Part shown: positions 9,960 to 18,238 of the stretch, one piece after another
Layout of the letters: every line of letters begins with the position of its first letter
Position numbering within the stretch: position 1 is the first letter of the stretch
Assembly: GCF_003688895.1 (NCBI RefSeq)
Contig: NZ_REFV01000013.1
Coordinates: 62,001 to 126,000 of the forward strand
DNA length: 64,000 nt
Direction of reading: 5' to 3'
Origin: Dokdonia sinensis
Lineage (GTDB): Bacteria; Bacteroidota; Bacteroidia; Flavobacteriales; Flavobacteriaceae
Notes under the pieces: model-generated
Told to the model about the DNA's origin: nothing
The model's database searches: none
What the model saw: the letters and a program-made list of their open reading frames with translations, nothing else
Position numbers and translations under genes: made by a program

Positions 9960-11639
9960 TTGAAGGAACTTAATAAATACAGCAAAGCGGTCACACAAGA
10001 CCCTACGCAACCTGCAGCACAAGCCATGTTACACGCCATCGGTCTTACCGATGAAGATTTTAAAAAACCACTAATCGGTATCGCCAGTACGGGTTATGAG
10101 GGCAATCCTTGTAATATGCACTTGAATAATCTTGCACTGGATATTAAAAAGGGAGTGCAAACTTCTGATTTGGTAGGTTTAATCTATAACACCATTGGTG
10201 TAAGTGACGGTATATCTATGGGAACTCCAGGAATGCGTTACTCGCTACCCTCACGTGATATCATTGCAGATTCTATGGAAACGGTGGTGCAAGCGATGTC
10301 TTATGACGCGCTAGTTACCGTGGTAGGTTGTGATAAAAATATGCCCGGTGCACTAATGGCACAATTACGATTAGATAGACCTTCTATATTAGTCTACGGA
10401 GGAACGATTGCTCCAGGATGCCACGAAGATAAGAAGCTAGACGTCGTGTCTGCTTTTGAAGCTTGGGGTGAGAAAGTGGCCGGAACAATTACTGAAAAAG
10501 AATTTAAAACTGTAGTACAGAAAGCTTGCCCTGGTGCGGGCGCCTGTGGAGGAATGTACACGGCAAACACAATGGCTAGTGCTATCGAAGCATTGGGAAT
10601 GAGCTTACCATATACCAGTTCAAACCCAGCAGTATCAACTAATAAAACAGCCGAGTGTGCCAGAGTAGGAGCGGCGCTTAGAAAATTAATTGAAAAAGAT
10701 ATCAAACCATCAGATATCGTAACACGCAAATCGTTAGAAAACGCCGTAAAGCTGGTAACGGTTTTAGGAGGCTCGACAAATGCGGTACTGCATTTCTTGG
10801 CGATAGCAAAAGCAGCGCAAATAGAATTTACACTTAAAGATTTTCAACATATAAGTGATACTACACCTTTCCTTGCAGACCTAAAACCTTCAGGTAAATA
10901 CCTTATGGAAGATTTGCATAATGTAGGCGGAGTTCCAGGCGTGTTAAAATATATGCTCGAACAAGGAATGTTACACGGCGATTGTATGACCGTAACAGGT
11001 AAAACCATTGCCGAAAATCTTGCTGAGGTAGATCATCTAAAAGCGCATCAAGATGTAATTCACACCGTAGAAAACCCGATTAAAGAAACAGGGCACATCC
11101 GTATTCTTTACGGAAACATCGCTAGTGAAGGATCGGTGGCAAAAATTACAGGGAAAGAAGGATTGCATTTTACAGGAAGTGCCAGAGTTTTTAATGGAGA
11201 ATATGAGGCAAACGCTGGTATTGGTGCGGGGAAAGTAAAGAAAGGTGATGTAGTTGTAATACGCTATGAAGGCCCACAAGGAGGCCCAGGAATGCCAGAA
11301 ATGCTTAAGCCCACGGCTGCCATAATGGGTGCAGGTCTAGGTAAAGATGTAGCATTAATCACAGATGGTCGTTTCTCAGGAGGAACGCACGGTTTTGTAG
11401 TAGGTCATATTACTCCAGAAGCACAAACTGGAGGGGGAATCGCTCTAATAGAAGATGGCGACACCATCACTATTGATGCAGAAAAGAATACGATAAATGT
11501 AGAAGTGAGCGACAGCGAACTAGCAAAGCGAAAAGCAAACTGGACCGCTCCAGCACTTAAAGTAACACGCGGCTCATTATATAAATATGCACGAATGGTA
11601 TCCTCTGCAAGTGAGGGCTGTGTAACAGACGAATTTTAA
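9960..11639 (+). CDS. ilvD: Dihydroxy-acid dehydratase
   Basis: Dehydrates dihydroxyisovalerate and dihydroxymethylvalerate to the keto acids of valine, leucine and isoleucine. The 559-residue protein carries the three cysteines expected for the Fe-S cluster: Cys51 in GNPCN, Cys124 in GCDKNMPG and Cys196 in [15 protein letters not shown]. The C-terminal [10 protein letters not shown] motif is intact. The start is a TTG codon at 9960, giving [11 protein letters not shown], which matches the usual N-terminus of the family; no ATG fits better. It is the first gene of an ilvD-B-N-C-A series on the same strand. Confidence 0.97.
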   Translation: MKELNKYSKAVTQDPTQPAAQAMLHAIGLTDEDFKKPLIGIASTGYEGNPCNMHLNNLALDIKKGVQTSDLVGLIYNTIGVSDGISMGTPGMRYSLPSRDIIADSMETVVQAMSYDALVTVVGCDKNMPGALMAQLRLDRPSILVYGGTIAPGCHEDKKLDVVSAFEAWGEKVAGTITEKEFKTVVQKACPGAGACGGMYTANTMASAIEALGMSLPYTSSNPAVSTNKTAECARVGAALRKLIEKDIKPSDIVTRKSLENAVKLVTVLGGSTNAVLHFLAIAKAAQIEFTLKDFQHISDTTPFLADLKPSGKYLMEDLHNVGGVPGVLKYMLEQGMLHGDCMTVTGKTIAENLAEVDHLKAHQDVIHTVENPIKETGHIRILYGNIASEGSVAKITGKEGLHFTGSARVFNGEYEANAGIGAGKVKKGDVVVIRYEGPQGGPGMPEMLKPTAAIMGAGLGKDVALITDGRFSGGTHGFVVGHITPEAQTGGGIALIEDGDTITIDAEKNTINVEVSDSELAKRKANWTAPALKVTRGSLYKYARMVSSASEGCVTDEF

Positions 11640-11798
11640 AGTAGTCGGTAGTCTTTAGACGGTAGACGGTAGTGAATAATTATGTAACCAATTGGACTCC
11701 CTTCCTTTGAAGGAAGGGCTGGGGATGGATGTTCGCAACAGTAAGAATAAACAACAAGATTTCCGCCTTCGCGGAATATTAAATTAAACGCTCAAAAA
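11640..11798 (+). repeat. ilvD-ilvB spacer made of small repeats
   Basis: The 159-bp spacer holds a short direct repeat of GGTAG/GACGGTAG type (11640-11672), a hairpin CCCTTCCTTTGAAGGAAGGG (11699-11718) followed by CTGGGGATGG, and a REP-like hairpin at 11759-11778 that ends 20 bases before the ilvB ATG. Similar pieces recur in other spacers of the window. Confidence 0.75.
11759..11778 (+). repeat. REP-like hairpin upstream of ilvB (truncated copy)
   Basis: Arms ATTTCCGC and GCGGAAT around CTTC. The 3' end diverges from the usual GCGGAAATGAC tail. The orientation follows ilvB. Confidence 0.7.
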
Positions 11799-13532
11799 AT
11801 GGACGTTAAAACAATAGATAAAAAGCAGTCTGCAGCAGCTACGACGACAAAAATGTCTGGTAGCGAGGCATTAATCCACTGTCTGGTGGCCGAGGGTGCA
11901 AACTTAGTGTATGGTTATCCTGGCGGGGCAATAATGCCTTTTTACGATCAGCTACATATCCATCAGGATAAGATTCAGCACGTGCTAACACGTCACGAGC
12001 AGGGTGCAACGCACGCTGCACAAGGTTTTGCGAGAGCAACAGGGAAAGTTGGCGTGGCTGTGGCAACATCAGGTCCGGGTGCAACTAACCTGATTACAGG
12101 TATTGCCGATGCGCAGATAGACAGCACACCTATGGTCTGTATTACAGGTCAAGTGGGTTCGCATCTGTTAGGAAGTGATGCATTTCAGGAAACCGACATT
12201 ATCGGTATTTCTACACCAGTTACAAAGTGGAATTACCAGATTACGAGCGCCAAGGAAATTCCAGAAGTGATGGCAAAGGCGTTCTATATTGCTCGCTCTG
12301 GTCGTCCAGGTCCTGTTCTTATAGACATCACAAAAGATGCGCAGTTTGAAGAGTTTGATTACGCTTACGCGAAATGTGAACACATCAGAAGCTATACCCC
12401 AACGCCAGAAGTTCAGGAAGATCAGTTAAAAGCTGCTGCCGAAGCAATTAACGCAGCTAAAAAACCTATGATTGTTTGGGGACAAGGAGTTATCCTAGGT
12501 GAAGCCGAAGAAGAATTTAAAGCTTTTGTAGAAAAGTCTGGAATTCCAGCAGCTTGGACCATCTTAGGCGTATCTGCAATCCCAACTAGCCATCCGCTCA
12601 ATGTGGGGATGGTTGGAATGCACGGAAACTATGGGCCTAACGTACTTACAAACGAGTGCGATGTACTCATCGCAATAGGTATGCGCTTTGACGATCGTGT
12701 GACGGGAAATCTAGAAACCTACGCAAAGCAGGCTAAGATCATTCACTTTGAAATTGATCCTGCTGAGGTAAGTAAAAATGTAAAAGCAGATTATCCAGTC
12801 CTAGGAAATTCTAAAGAAACCTTGAGCAGAATTCTACCCCTAATAAATGAAAAAACGCATACAGACTGGCACCAGCGATTTAAAGATCACGATGTCATTG
12901 AGTATGAAAAAGTAATCAAGAATGATATCCACCCGACTAAAGAAGGTCTTACCATGGGAGAAGTCATCGAGCTGATTAATAAAAAGACCAAAGGTGAAGC
13001 TATTATCGTGACAGATGTTGGTCAGCACCAGATGGTGGGCATACGATATGCAGATTTTAATCAGTCTAAAAGTAATATTACTTCTGGGGGTTTAGGTACT
13101 ATGGGCTTTGCATTACCAGCGGCGATTGGAGCAAAAATGGGAGCGCCAGACCGTGAAGTTGTTGCAATAATAGGTGATGGTGGATACCAGATGACCATTC
13201 AGGAACTGGGAACCGTATTTCAAACCGAGGCAGCCGTAAAAATAGTAGTCCTTAACAATGAGTTTTTAGGAATGGTACGCCAGTGGCAACAATTGTTTTT
13301 TGACAAGCGCTACGCTAGCACCGAAATGAAAAACCCAAACTTCTGTAAAATCGCCGAAGCCTACGATATCGAAGCACAAAAAGTATCCAAAAGAGAAAAC
13401 CTAGAAGCAGCTGTAGAAAAAATGATCGCCAGTAAAAACAGTTTCTTCCTAGAAGTAATGGTAGAAAAAGAAGACAACGTTTTTCCTATGATACCTACGG
13501 GAGCAAGTGTGAGTGATATTAGGTTAGAGTAG
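11799..13532 (+). CDS. ilvB: Acetolactate synthase, large (catalytic) subunit
   Basis: Condenses pyruvate with pyruvate or 2-ketobutyrate, the first common step of branched-chain amino acid synthesis. The 577-residue ThDP enzyme has the catalytic Glu67 in RHEQGATHAAQG and the ThDP/Mg motif starting with GDGG at 459-462 and ending with the Asn pair at 486-487. The FAD-linked central domain is complete. It is followed by its regulatory subunit ilvN. A degenerate palindrome near 12361-12375 (CGCTTACGCGAAA) is read as AYAK. Confidence 0.96.
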   Translation: MDVKTIDKKQSAAATTTKMSGSEALIHCLVAEGANLVYGYPGGAIMPFYDQLHIHQDKIQHVLTRHEQGATHAAQGFARATGKVGVAVATSGPGATNLITGIADAQIDSTPMVCITGQVGSHLLGSDAFQETDIIGISTPVTKWNYQITSAKEIPEVMAKAFYIARSGRPGPVLIDITKDAQFEEFDYAYAKCEHIRSYTPTPEVQEDQLKAAAEAINAAKKPMIVWGQGVILGEAEEEFKAFVEKSGIPAAWTILGVSAIPTSHPLNVGMVGMHGNYGPNVLTNECDVLIAIGMRFDDRVTGNLETYAKQAKIIHFEIDPAEVSKNVKADYPVLGNSKETLSRILPLINEKTHTDWHQRFKDHDVIEYEKVIKNDIHPTKEGLTMGEVIELINKKTKGEAIIVTDVGQHQMVGIRYADFNQSKSNITSGGLGTMGFALPAAIGAKMGAPDREVVAIIGDGGYQMTIQELGTVFQTEAAVKIVVLNNEFLGMVRQWQQLFFDKRYASTEMKNPNFCKIAEAYDIEAQKVSKRENLEAAVEKMIASKNSFFLEVMVEKEDNVFPMIPTGASVSDIRLE

Positions 13533-13538
13533 CCTTTG

Positions 13539-13562
13539 TCCGTTCGAGCGCAGTCGAGAACT
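13539..13562. repeat. Short dispersed repeat, TTCGAGCGCAGTCGAGAA type
   Basis: One copy lies between ilvB and ilvN. The same unit occurs as two inverted copies between ilvC and ilvA (15951-16022). Confidence 0.7.
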
Positions 13563-13677
13563 ACAATGATTAGGAATATTAAATAGTAGATTTAAGAATA
13601 TAGAGCAAAGATCATAGAATATAGACTTAAGAGAGCATCTATATTCTAAATTCTTTTCTCTTTTATCTATAAGAGTA

Positions 13678-14235
13678 ATGAGTGAGAAAATAAACACATA
13701 CACCGTAACCATCTACACCGAAAATAATATCGGATTGCTTAACCGTATTTCCGCAATTTTTCAACGTCGTAAGATTAATATTGAGAGCCTTTCGGCCTCA
13801 GAGAGTGAGATAGATGACGTCTTTAAATTTACACTCGTGGTAAATATTACAGAGCACCAGATGGAAAAAATAAAAGGGCAAATAGAGCGCCAGGTAGAGG
13901 TGATCAAAGCTTTTTACCACACAGATGAAGAAACCATCTTTACTGAAAGCGGTCTCTTTAAAATCAAATCTGAACTACTTTTTGAAGAGCCACAGATTCA
14001 AAATATCATTAAAGATAGCCACGCACGCATCGTCACCGTAAATCGGGAGTTTTTTGTGTTAGAAAAATCAGGGCGTCGTTCAGAAATTGATTTGGTACAC
14101 CGCGAGCTCAAGCCTTTCGGTATTATGCAATTCACCCGTTCAGGAAGAATTGCGGTAACTAAAACAGAGATGCCTATTTCCACTTTATTACAACAGATAA
14201 AGGATGAGCAGGAGGCTGCTTTCGCGAAAGCGTAA
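13678..14235 (+). CDS. ilvN: Acetolactate synthase, small (regulatory) subunit
   Basis: Binds branched-chain amino acids and controls IlvB. The 185-residue protein starts with an ACT domain (YTVTIYTENNIGLLNRI, residues 8-24, up to about 80) followed by the C-terminal regulatory domain of the long IlvH type. A palindrome copy (core 14220-14229) supplies the last residues, AFAKA, immediately before the TAA stop. The family has no conserved requirement there, so the C-terminus seems to have been extended or replaced by the repeat. Confidence 0.95.
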   Translation: MSEKINTYTVTIYTENNIGLLNRISAIFQRRKINIESLSASESEIDDVFKFTLVVNITEHQMEKIKGQIERQVEVIKAFYHTDEETIFTESGLFKIKSELLFEEPQIQNIIKDSHARIVTVNREFFVLEKSGRRSEIDLVHRELKPFGIMQFTRSGRIAVTKTEMPISTLLQQIKDEQEAAFAKA

Positions 14236-14303
14236 CTGGAAATTAGAAAAACGATACCTCCGAAAAAAAATAACTAAGTAACAAACAAAAGAACTTTCTA
14301 GCT

Positions 14304-14334
14304 TCTCTCCCTCTGGGAGAGATGTCCGCAGGAC
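14304..14334. repeat. Double small hairpin in the ilvN-ilvC spacer
   Basis: CTCTCCCTCTGGGAGAG (14304-14320) and GTCCGCAGGAC (14324-14334) are adjacent small inverted repeats, related in style to the CTCCC/GGGAG hairpins at 11699, 22643 and 30059. Confidence 0.65.
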
Positions 14335-14427
14335 AGAGAGGGCTTAGTCACCCAAGCCAGAATGATATCATTTTTGTTAAGTCAGGAAACTAGTACAAAC
14401 TAATAACAATAGCTGAAAGCGGAACGA

Positions 14428-14452
14428 GATTTCCGCCTTCGCGGAAATGACA
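14428..14452 (+). repeat. REP-like hairpin upstream of ilvC
   Basis: Arms ATTTCCGC (14429-14436) and GCGGAAAT (14441-14448) around CTTC, then GACA. It ends 13 bases before the ilvC ATG. Confidence 0.85.
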
Positions 14453-14465
14453 AAAAGAATTTTCA

Positions 14466-15941
14466 ATGAGCAATTACTTCAACACATTACCACTTAGAGA
14501 TCAACTTGCACAACTCGCAAAATGCCGATTTATGGACGCCTCAGAATTTGGCGATGGTATCGACGCAATTAAGGACAAGAAAATCGTCATCGTAGGTTGC
14601 GGGGCGCAGGGACTTAATCAAGGACTCAATATGCGTGATAGCGGTTGTGATATTTCGTACGCACTACGTGAAGGAGCGATTAAGGAAAAACGCCAGTCAT
14701 TTAAAAACGCTTCTGAAAATGGCTTTAATGTGGGTACGTATGAAGAGCTGATTCCAAGTGCAGATTTAGTATTGAACTTGACTCCAGATAAGCAGCATAC
14801 ATCGGTAGTTAAAGCGGTGATGCCGTTAATGAAAAAAGGAGCAACCTTATCTTATTCTCACGGTTTTAATATCGTGGAGGAAGGAATGAAAATACGTGAA
14901 GATCTTACCGTAATTATGGTAGCACCGAAGTGTCCAGGATCTGAGGTAAGAGAAGAGTATAAAAGAGGTTTTGGCGTTCCGACATTGATTGCAGTACATC
15001 CAAATAACGACCCAGAAGGAAAAGGTCTCGCCCAAGCTAAAGCCTATGCCGCAGCTACCGGTGGTCATAGAGCAGGAGTTTTAGAATCCTCATTTGTTGC
15101 TGAGGTGAAAAGTGATTTAATGGGCGAGCAAACCATTCTTTGCGGAGTTTTACAAACGGGATCTATCCTTTGTTTTGACAAAATGGTAGAAAAAGGAATC
15201 GACCCAGCATACGCAGGAAAATTAATTCAGTACGGCTGGGAAACTATTACCGAAGCCTTAAAACACGGCGGCATCACAAATATGATGGACCGTCTGGACA
15301 ATCCATCGAAAATTAAAGCCTTCAATTTAGCAGAAGAATTAAAGGATATTATGCGCCCACTTTTTGAGAAGCATATGGACGATATTATCTCGGGTCATTT
15401 CTCTAAAACAATGATGGAAGATTGGGCAAATGATGATAAAAATCTGCACAAGTGGAGGGCTGAAACTGGAGAAACGGCTTTTGAAAAGCAAACCATCACG
15501 TCTGATGAGATTTCTGAGCAAGAATATTTTGACCACGGCGTTTTGATGGTGGCGATGGTAAAAGCTGGTGTAGAACTTGCTTTTGAAACTATGACTGCCG
15601 CTGGAATTATTGAGGAGAGTGCTTATTACGAGTCACTCCACGAGACGCCACTTATAGCAAATACAATAGCAAGAAAGAAACTATTTGAGATGAACCGTAT
15701 CATTTCTGACACGGCAGAGTATGGATGTTATTTATTTGATCACGCCTGTAAACCTTTATTGACTGACTTTATGAAGTCCGTAGAGACTGATGTTATAGGT
15801 GCCGCTTTCGCGAAAGGTAATGATGTAGATAACCAAGAACTCATCGCCGTAAACGACGCCATACGTAATCATCCTGTAGAAGAAATTGGGGCTACTTTGC
15901 GTAAAGCTATGGTAGCGATGAAGAAGGTAAAGACCGAGTAG
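14466..15941 (+). CDS. ilvC: Ketol-acid reductoisomerase, class II
   Basis: NADPH-dependent isomerisation and reduction of acetolactate or acetohydroxybutyrate. At 491 residues it is the long, class II (E. coli-like) form. The Rossmann motif [11 protein letters not shown] starts at residue 43, and [13 protein letters not shown] and GEQTILCG mark the conserved core. A palindrome copy (core 15806-15815) is read as AAFAKGND in the C-terminal helical domain. It lies between ilvN and ilvA on the same strand. Confidence 0.97.
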   Translation: MSNYFNTLPLRDQLAQLAKCRFMDASEFGDGIDAIKDKKIVIVGCGAQGLNQGLNMRDSGCDISYALREGAIKEKRQSFKNASENGFNVGTYEELIPSADLVLNLTPDKQHTSVVKAVMPLMKKGATLSYSHGFNIVEEGMKIREDLTVIMVAPKCPGSEVREEYKRGFGVPTLIAVHPNNDPEGKGLAQAKAYAAATGGHRAGVLESSFVAEVKSDLMGEQTILCGVLQTGSILCFDKMVEKGIDPAYAGKLIQYGWETITEALKHGGITNMMDRLDNPSKIKAFNLAEELKDIMRPLFEKHMDDIISGHFSKTMMEDWANDDKNLHKWRAETGETAFEKQTITSDEISEQEYFDHGVLMVAMVKAGVELAFETMTAAGIIEESAYYESLHETPLIANTIARKKLFEMNRIISDTAEYGCYLFDHACKPLLTDFMKSVETDVIGAAFAKGNDVDNQELIAVNDAIRNHPVEEIGATLRKAMVAMKKVKTE

Positions 15942-15950
15942 AAGTAAAAT

Positions 15951-16022
15951 GTCTGCTCGAGCGCAGTCGAGAGCTCTTTTATTAGGCAAGGGATTGCAAT
16001 TCTCGAATGCGCTCGAACAGAC
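15951..16022. repeat. Long inverted repeat between ilvC and ilvA
   Basis: Two 21-bp arms (15951-15971 and 16002-16022) are complementary with two mismatches and flank a 30-base loop. Each arm is the GTCTG-TTCGAGCGCA-TCGAG unit also seen once at 13539. It could form a large hairpin in the transcript or result from two inverted repeat insertions. Confidence 0.75.
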
Positions 16023-16053
16023 AGACTGATTACTAAGTGTAAAATGCGGATTA

Positions 16054-16103
16054 GATTTCCGCCAAAGTTTATCCTGAGCGACAGTCGAAGGACACAATAT
16101 GAC
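16054..16103 (+). repeat. REP-like element that overlaps the ilvA start codon
   Basis: The left arm GATTTCCGCC is followed by the long-loop variant (GTTTATCCTGAGCG...GTCGAAGG) and a tail ACACAATATGAC. The ATGAC end, which is noncoding in the other copies, includes the ATG of ilvA here. Confidence 0.7.
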
Positions 16104-17364
16104 AATAGAGACCAAAACATACATCCCATCCTTAAAATCTATTACTGACGCGGCAAATCGAGTCAAGGAGGTAGCGATTAAAACGCCGTTTATGCGCAGT
16201 TTTACCTACTCTAGTAAATTTGATGCTGAGGTGTTTTTAAAGCGTGAGGATTTGCAACAAGTGCGCAGTTACAAAATCCGTGGGGCATTTAATAAGATGA
16301 GCACGCTTTCTAAAGCCGAAAAAGATAAGGGAATCGTTTGTGCGAGTGCAGGAAACCACGCGCAGGGTGTTGCGTTGTCTTGTGCAAAATTGCAAATTCA
16401 CGGCTCTATTTATATGCCTACCACCACGCCTAAGCAAAAGGTGGAGCAGGTAGAGATGTTTGGCGGCGATTGGGTAACAGTGATTCTAGAAGGTGATCTT
16501 TTTGATGACGCTTTCGCGAAAGCGTCTGAAGTCTGCAACACAGAGGGAAAGATATTTGTACATCCCTTTGATGATGAAAAAATTATCGAAGGGCAGGCTA
16601 CCGTAGGATTGGAAATTTTGACGCAGTCTGAAAAACCTCTCGATTATGTTTTTGTCCCCGTAGGCGGAGGCGGACTCATAGCTGGATTGTCCAGTGTCTT
16701 TCATCATTTATCGCCTAAAACACAAATCATAGGCATTGAACCTGAGGGAGCACCTGCAATGATGCATTCGCTTTCGCAAAAGGAAAACATCACACTCGAC
16801 GAAATAGATAAATTTGTAGATGGCGCCGCAGTACAACGCGTAGGAGACCGCAATTTTGCCATTGTGGAGCAACTCGTAAGCCGTATCGTAACTGTAAACG
16901 AAGGTAAAATTTGCCAGACCATACTAGACCTCTACAACCGTGACGCCATTGTGGCAGAACCTGCAGGAGCAATGACCCTCGCCGTTCTGGATCAATTTGC
17001 AGATGAGATTAAAGGTAAAAACATCGCCTGCATCGTAAGTGGTAGCAACAACGACATCACCCGTACCGCCGAGATTAAGGAGCGAGCTTTGTTATATCAA
17101 GGTTTAAAACACTATTTCATCATAAAATTCCCGCAACGCGCAGGCGCATTAAAAGAATTCGTTGCCGAAATTCTCGGCCCAACAGATGACATCACCTATT
17201 TTGAATATTCTAAAAAGACGAGCAGGGAACAAGGGCCAGCCATTGTAGGTCTAGAAATTAAGTCTCCCGAAGATTTGCAACCGCTTGTAGATCGTATGAT
17301 CGCGCGTAAGTTTTTTGGGGAGTATTTAAATGATAAGCCGGAGTTGTTTCAGTTGTTGGTGTGA
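16099..17364 (+). CDS. ilvA: Threonine ammonia-lyase (threonine deaminase)
   Basis: PLP enzyme producing 2-ketobutyrate for isoleucine synthesis. The PLP lysine is Lys59 in RSYKIRGAF, and a glycine-rich PVGGGGLIAG phosphate-binding loop follows. At 421 residues it has a single C-terminal ACT-like domain (from about 335; FPQRAGALKEFV), like the Bacillus enzyme, not the double domain of E. coli IlvA. A palindrome copy (core 16512-16521) encodes AFAKA in a loop between the two catalytic subdomains. The ATG belongs to the end of a REP-like repeat. Confidence 0.94.
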   Translation: MTIETKTYIPSLKSITDAANRVKEVAIKTPFMRSFTYSSKFDAEVFLKREDLQQVRSYKIRGAFNKMSTLSKAEKDKGIVCASAGNHAQGVALSCAKLQIHGSIYMPTTTPKQKVEQVEMFGGDWVTVILEGDLFDDAFAKASEVCNTEGKIFVHPFDDEKIIEGQATVGLEILTQSEKPLDYVFVPVGGGGLIAGLSSVFHHLSPKTQIIGIEPEGAPAMMHSLSQKENITLDEIDKFVDGAAVQRVGDRNFAIVEQLVSRIVTVNEGKICQTILDLYNRDAIVAEPAGAMTLAVLDQFADEIKGKNIACIVSGSNNDITRTAEIKERALLYQGLKHYFIIKFPQRAGALKEFVAEILGPTDDITYFEYSKKTSREQGPAIVGLEIKSPEDLQPLVDRMIARKFFGEYLNDKPELFQLLV

Positions 17365-17366
17365 TT

Positions 17367-18197
17367 TTAGAGTTTATAAATCAGTAATTTTTTCTGCCGA
17401 TTCATAGGCAACAACAATAACTTCTTATCAGCGATATAAGCAATATCCCCAACGCTTTGTCCCACCTCAAGAATCTCTTTTGTACTTCCATCGTCTAGAT
17501 TTAAAGTATGAATTTTCCCACTACGCCAGTCTGAGATAATAAGATGATTATCATCATACGGACGGACCCCATCTAGATTGCCTATTTTCTCAGTAAGTGG
17601 AGTGATTTCCTTGGTCTTCATATCGATTTTAGAAACCGCACCACCTTCTTCTGAGCCACCCCAGCTTGCTATATACATTGTGTTATCGTGAATCAGTATA
17701 CCGTTAGGATTATCAAGTCCAGCATCTTTCAGCCAAAGGCTAAAATTTCCTTCTGTGTCTAACTCATAAATTTCTGAAGTACGGGTATCTGTTACATAAA
17801 TTTTTCCATCTGGAGCAATAGTTGCATCATTGAGCATCCCGATACTAGGAAGCGTGTGCCGTTTTAGGATTTCCCCAGTTTTTAAATCGGCTTCTATGAA
17901 GACCGTGTTATCGCCTACATATAATTTATCACCTTGTATCAGGATTCCTTTCGGATCGTCAAGGCCGGAAATAAAGTTTTTATTAACCATTTGTCCGTCC
18001 AGACTTACAGTTGCAATTCCGCCATCACCAGCTTCTCTGCCACCCATATATGAAGTATATATAAGTTCGGTTTCTGGATGGTAGACTGCGCTTTCACAAG
18101 CGGGCAAGTCTATAACTTCGTGAAGGAGTGTAGGCGCTTGGGCAAAGCCAACTAATATGCCTATGATGCATAAAAAAATGGTGTTAATCGTTTTCAT
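17367..18197 (-). CDS. Secreted SMP-30/gluconolactonase-like beta-propeller protein
   Basis: A 276-residue protein with an N-terminal signal peptide (hydrophobic to about residue 19, ending A-Q-A) and repeated blade-like segments such as GKIYVTDTRTSEIYEL and NGILIHDNTMYIAS, as in SMP-30/NHL-type six-bladed propellers. It is probably periplasmic. The enzymatic activity is not predictable: lactonase catalytic residues are not obvious. It ends two bases from ilvA in convergent orientation, and lies downstream of the glycosidase gene on the same strand. Confidence 0.75.
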   Translation of the reverse strand: MKTINTIFLCIIGILVGFAQAPTLLHEVIDLPACESAVYHPETELIYTSYMGGREAGDGGIATVSLDGQMVNKNFISGLDDPKGILIQGDKLYVGDNTVFIEADLKTGEILKRHTLPSIGMLNDATIAPDGKIYVTDTRTSEIYELDTEGNFSLWLKDAGLDNPNGILIHDNTMYIASWGGSEEGGAVSKIDMKTKEITPLTEKIGNLDGVRPYDDNHLIISDWRSGKIHTLNLDDGSTKEILEVGQSVGDIAYIADKKLLLLPMNRQKKLLIYKL

Positions 18198-18238
18198 TGT
18201 GTGCAGTTTTTAATTAGGTCATATTTTATATAATATTC

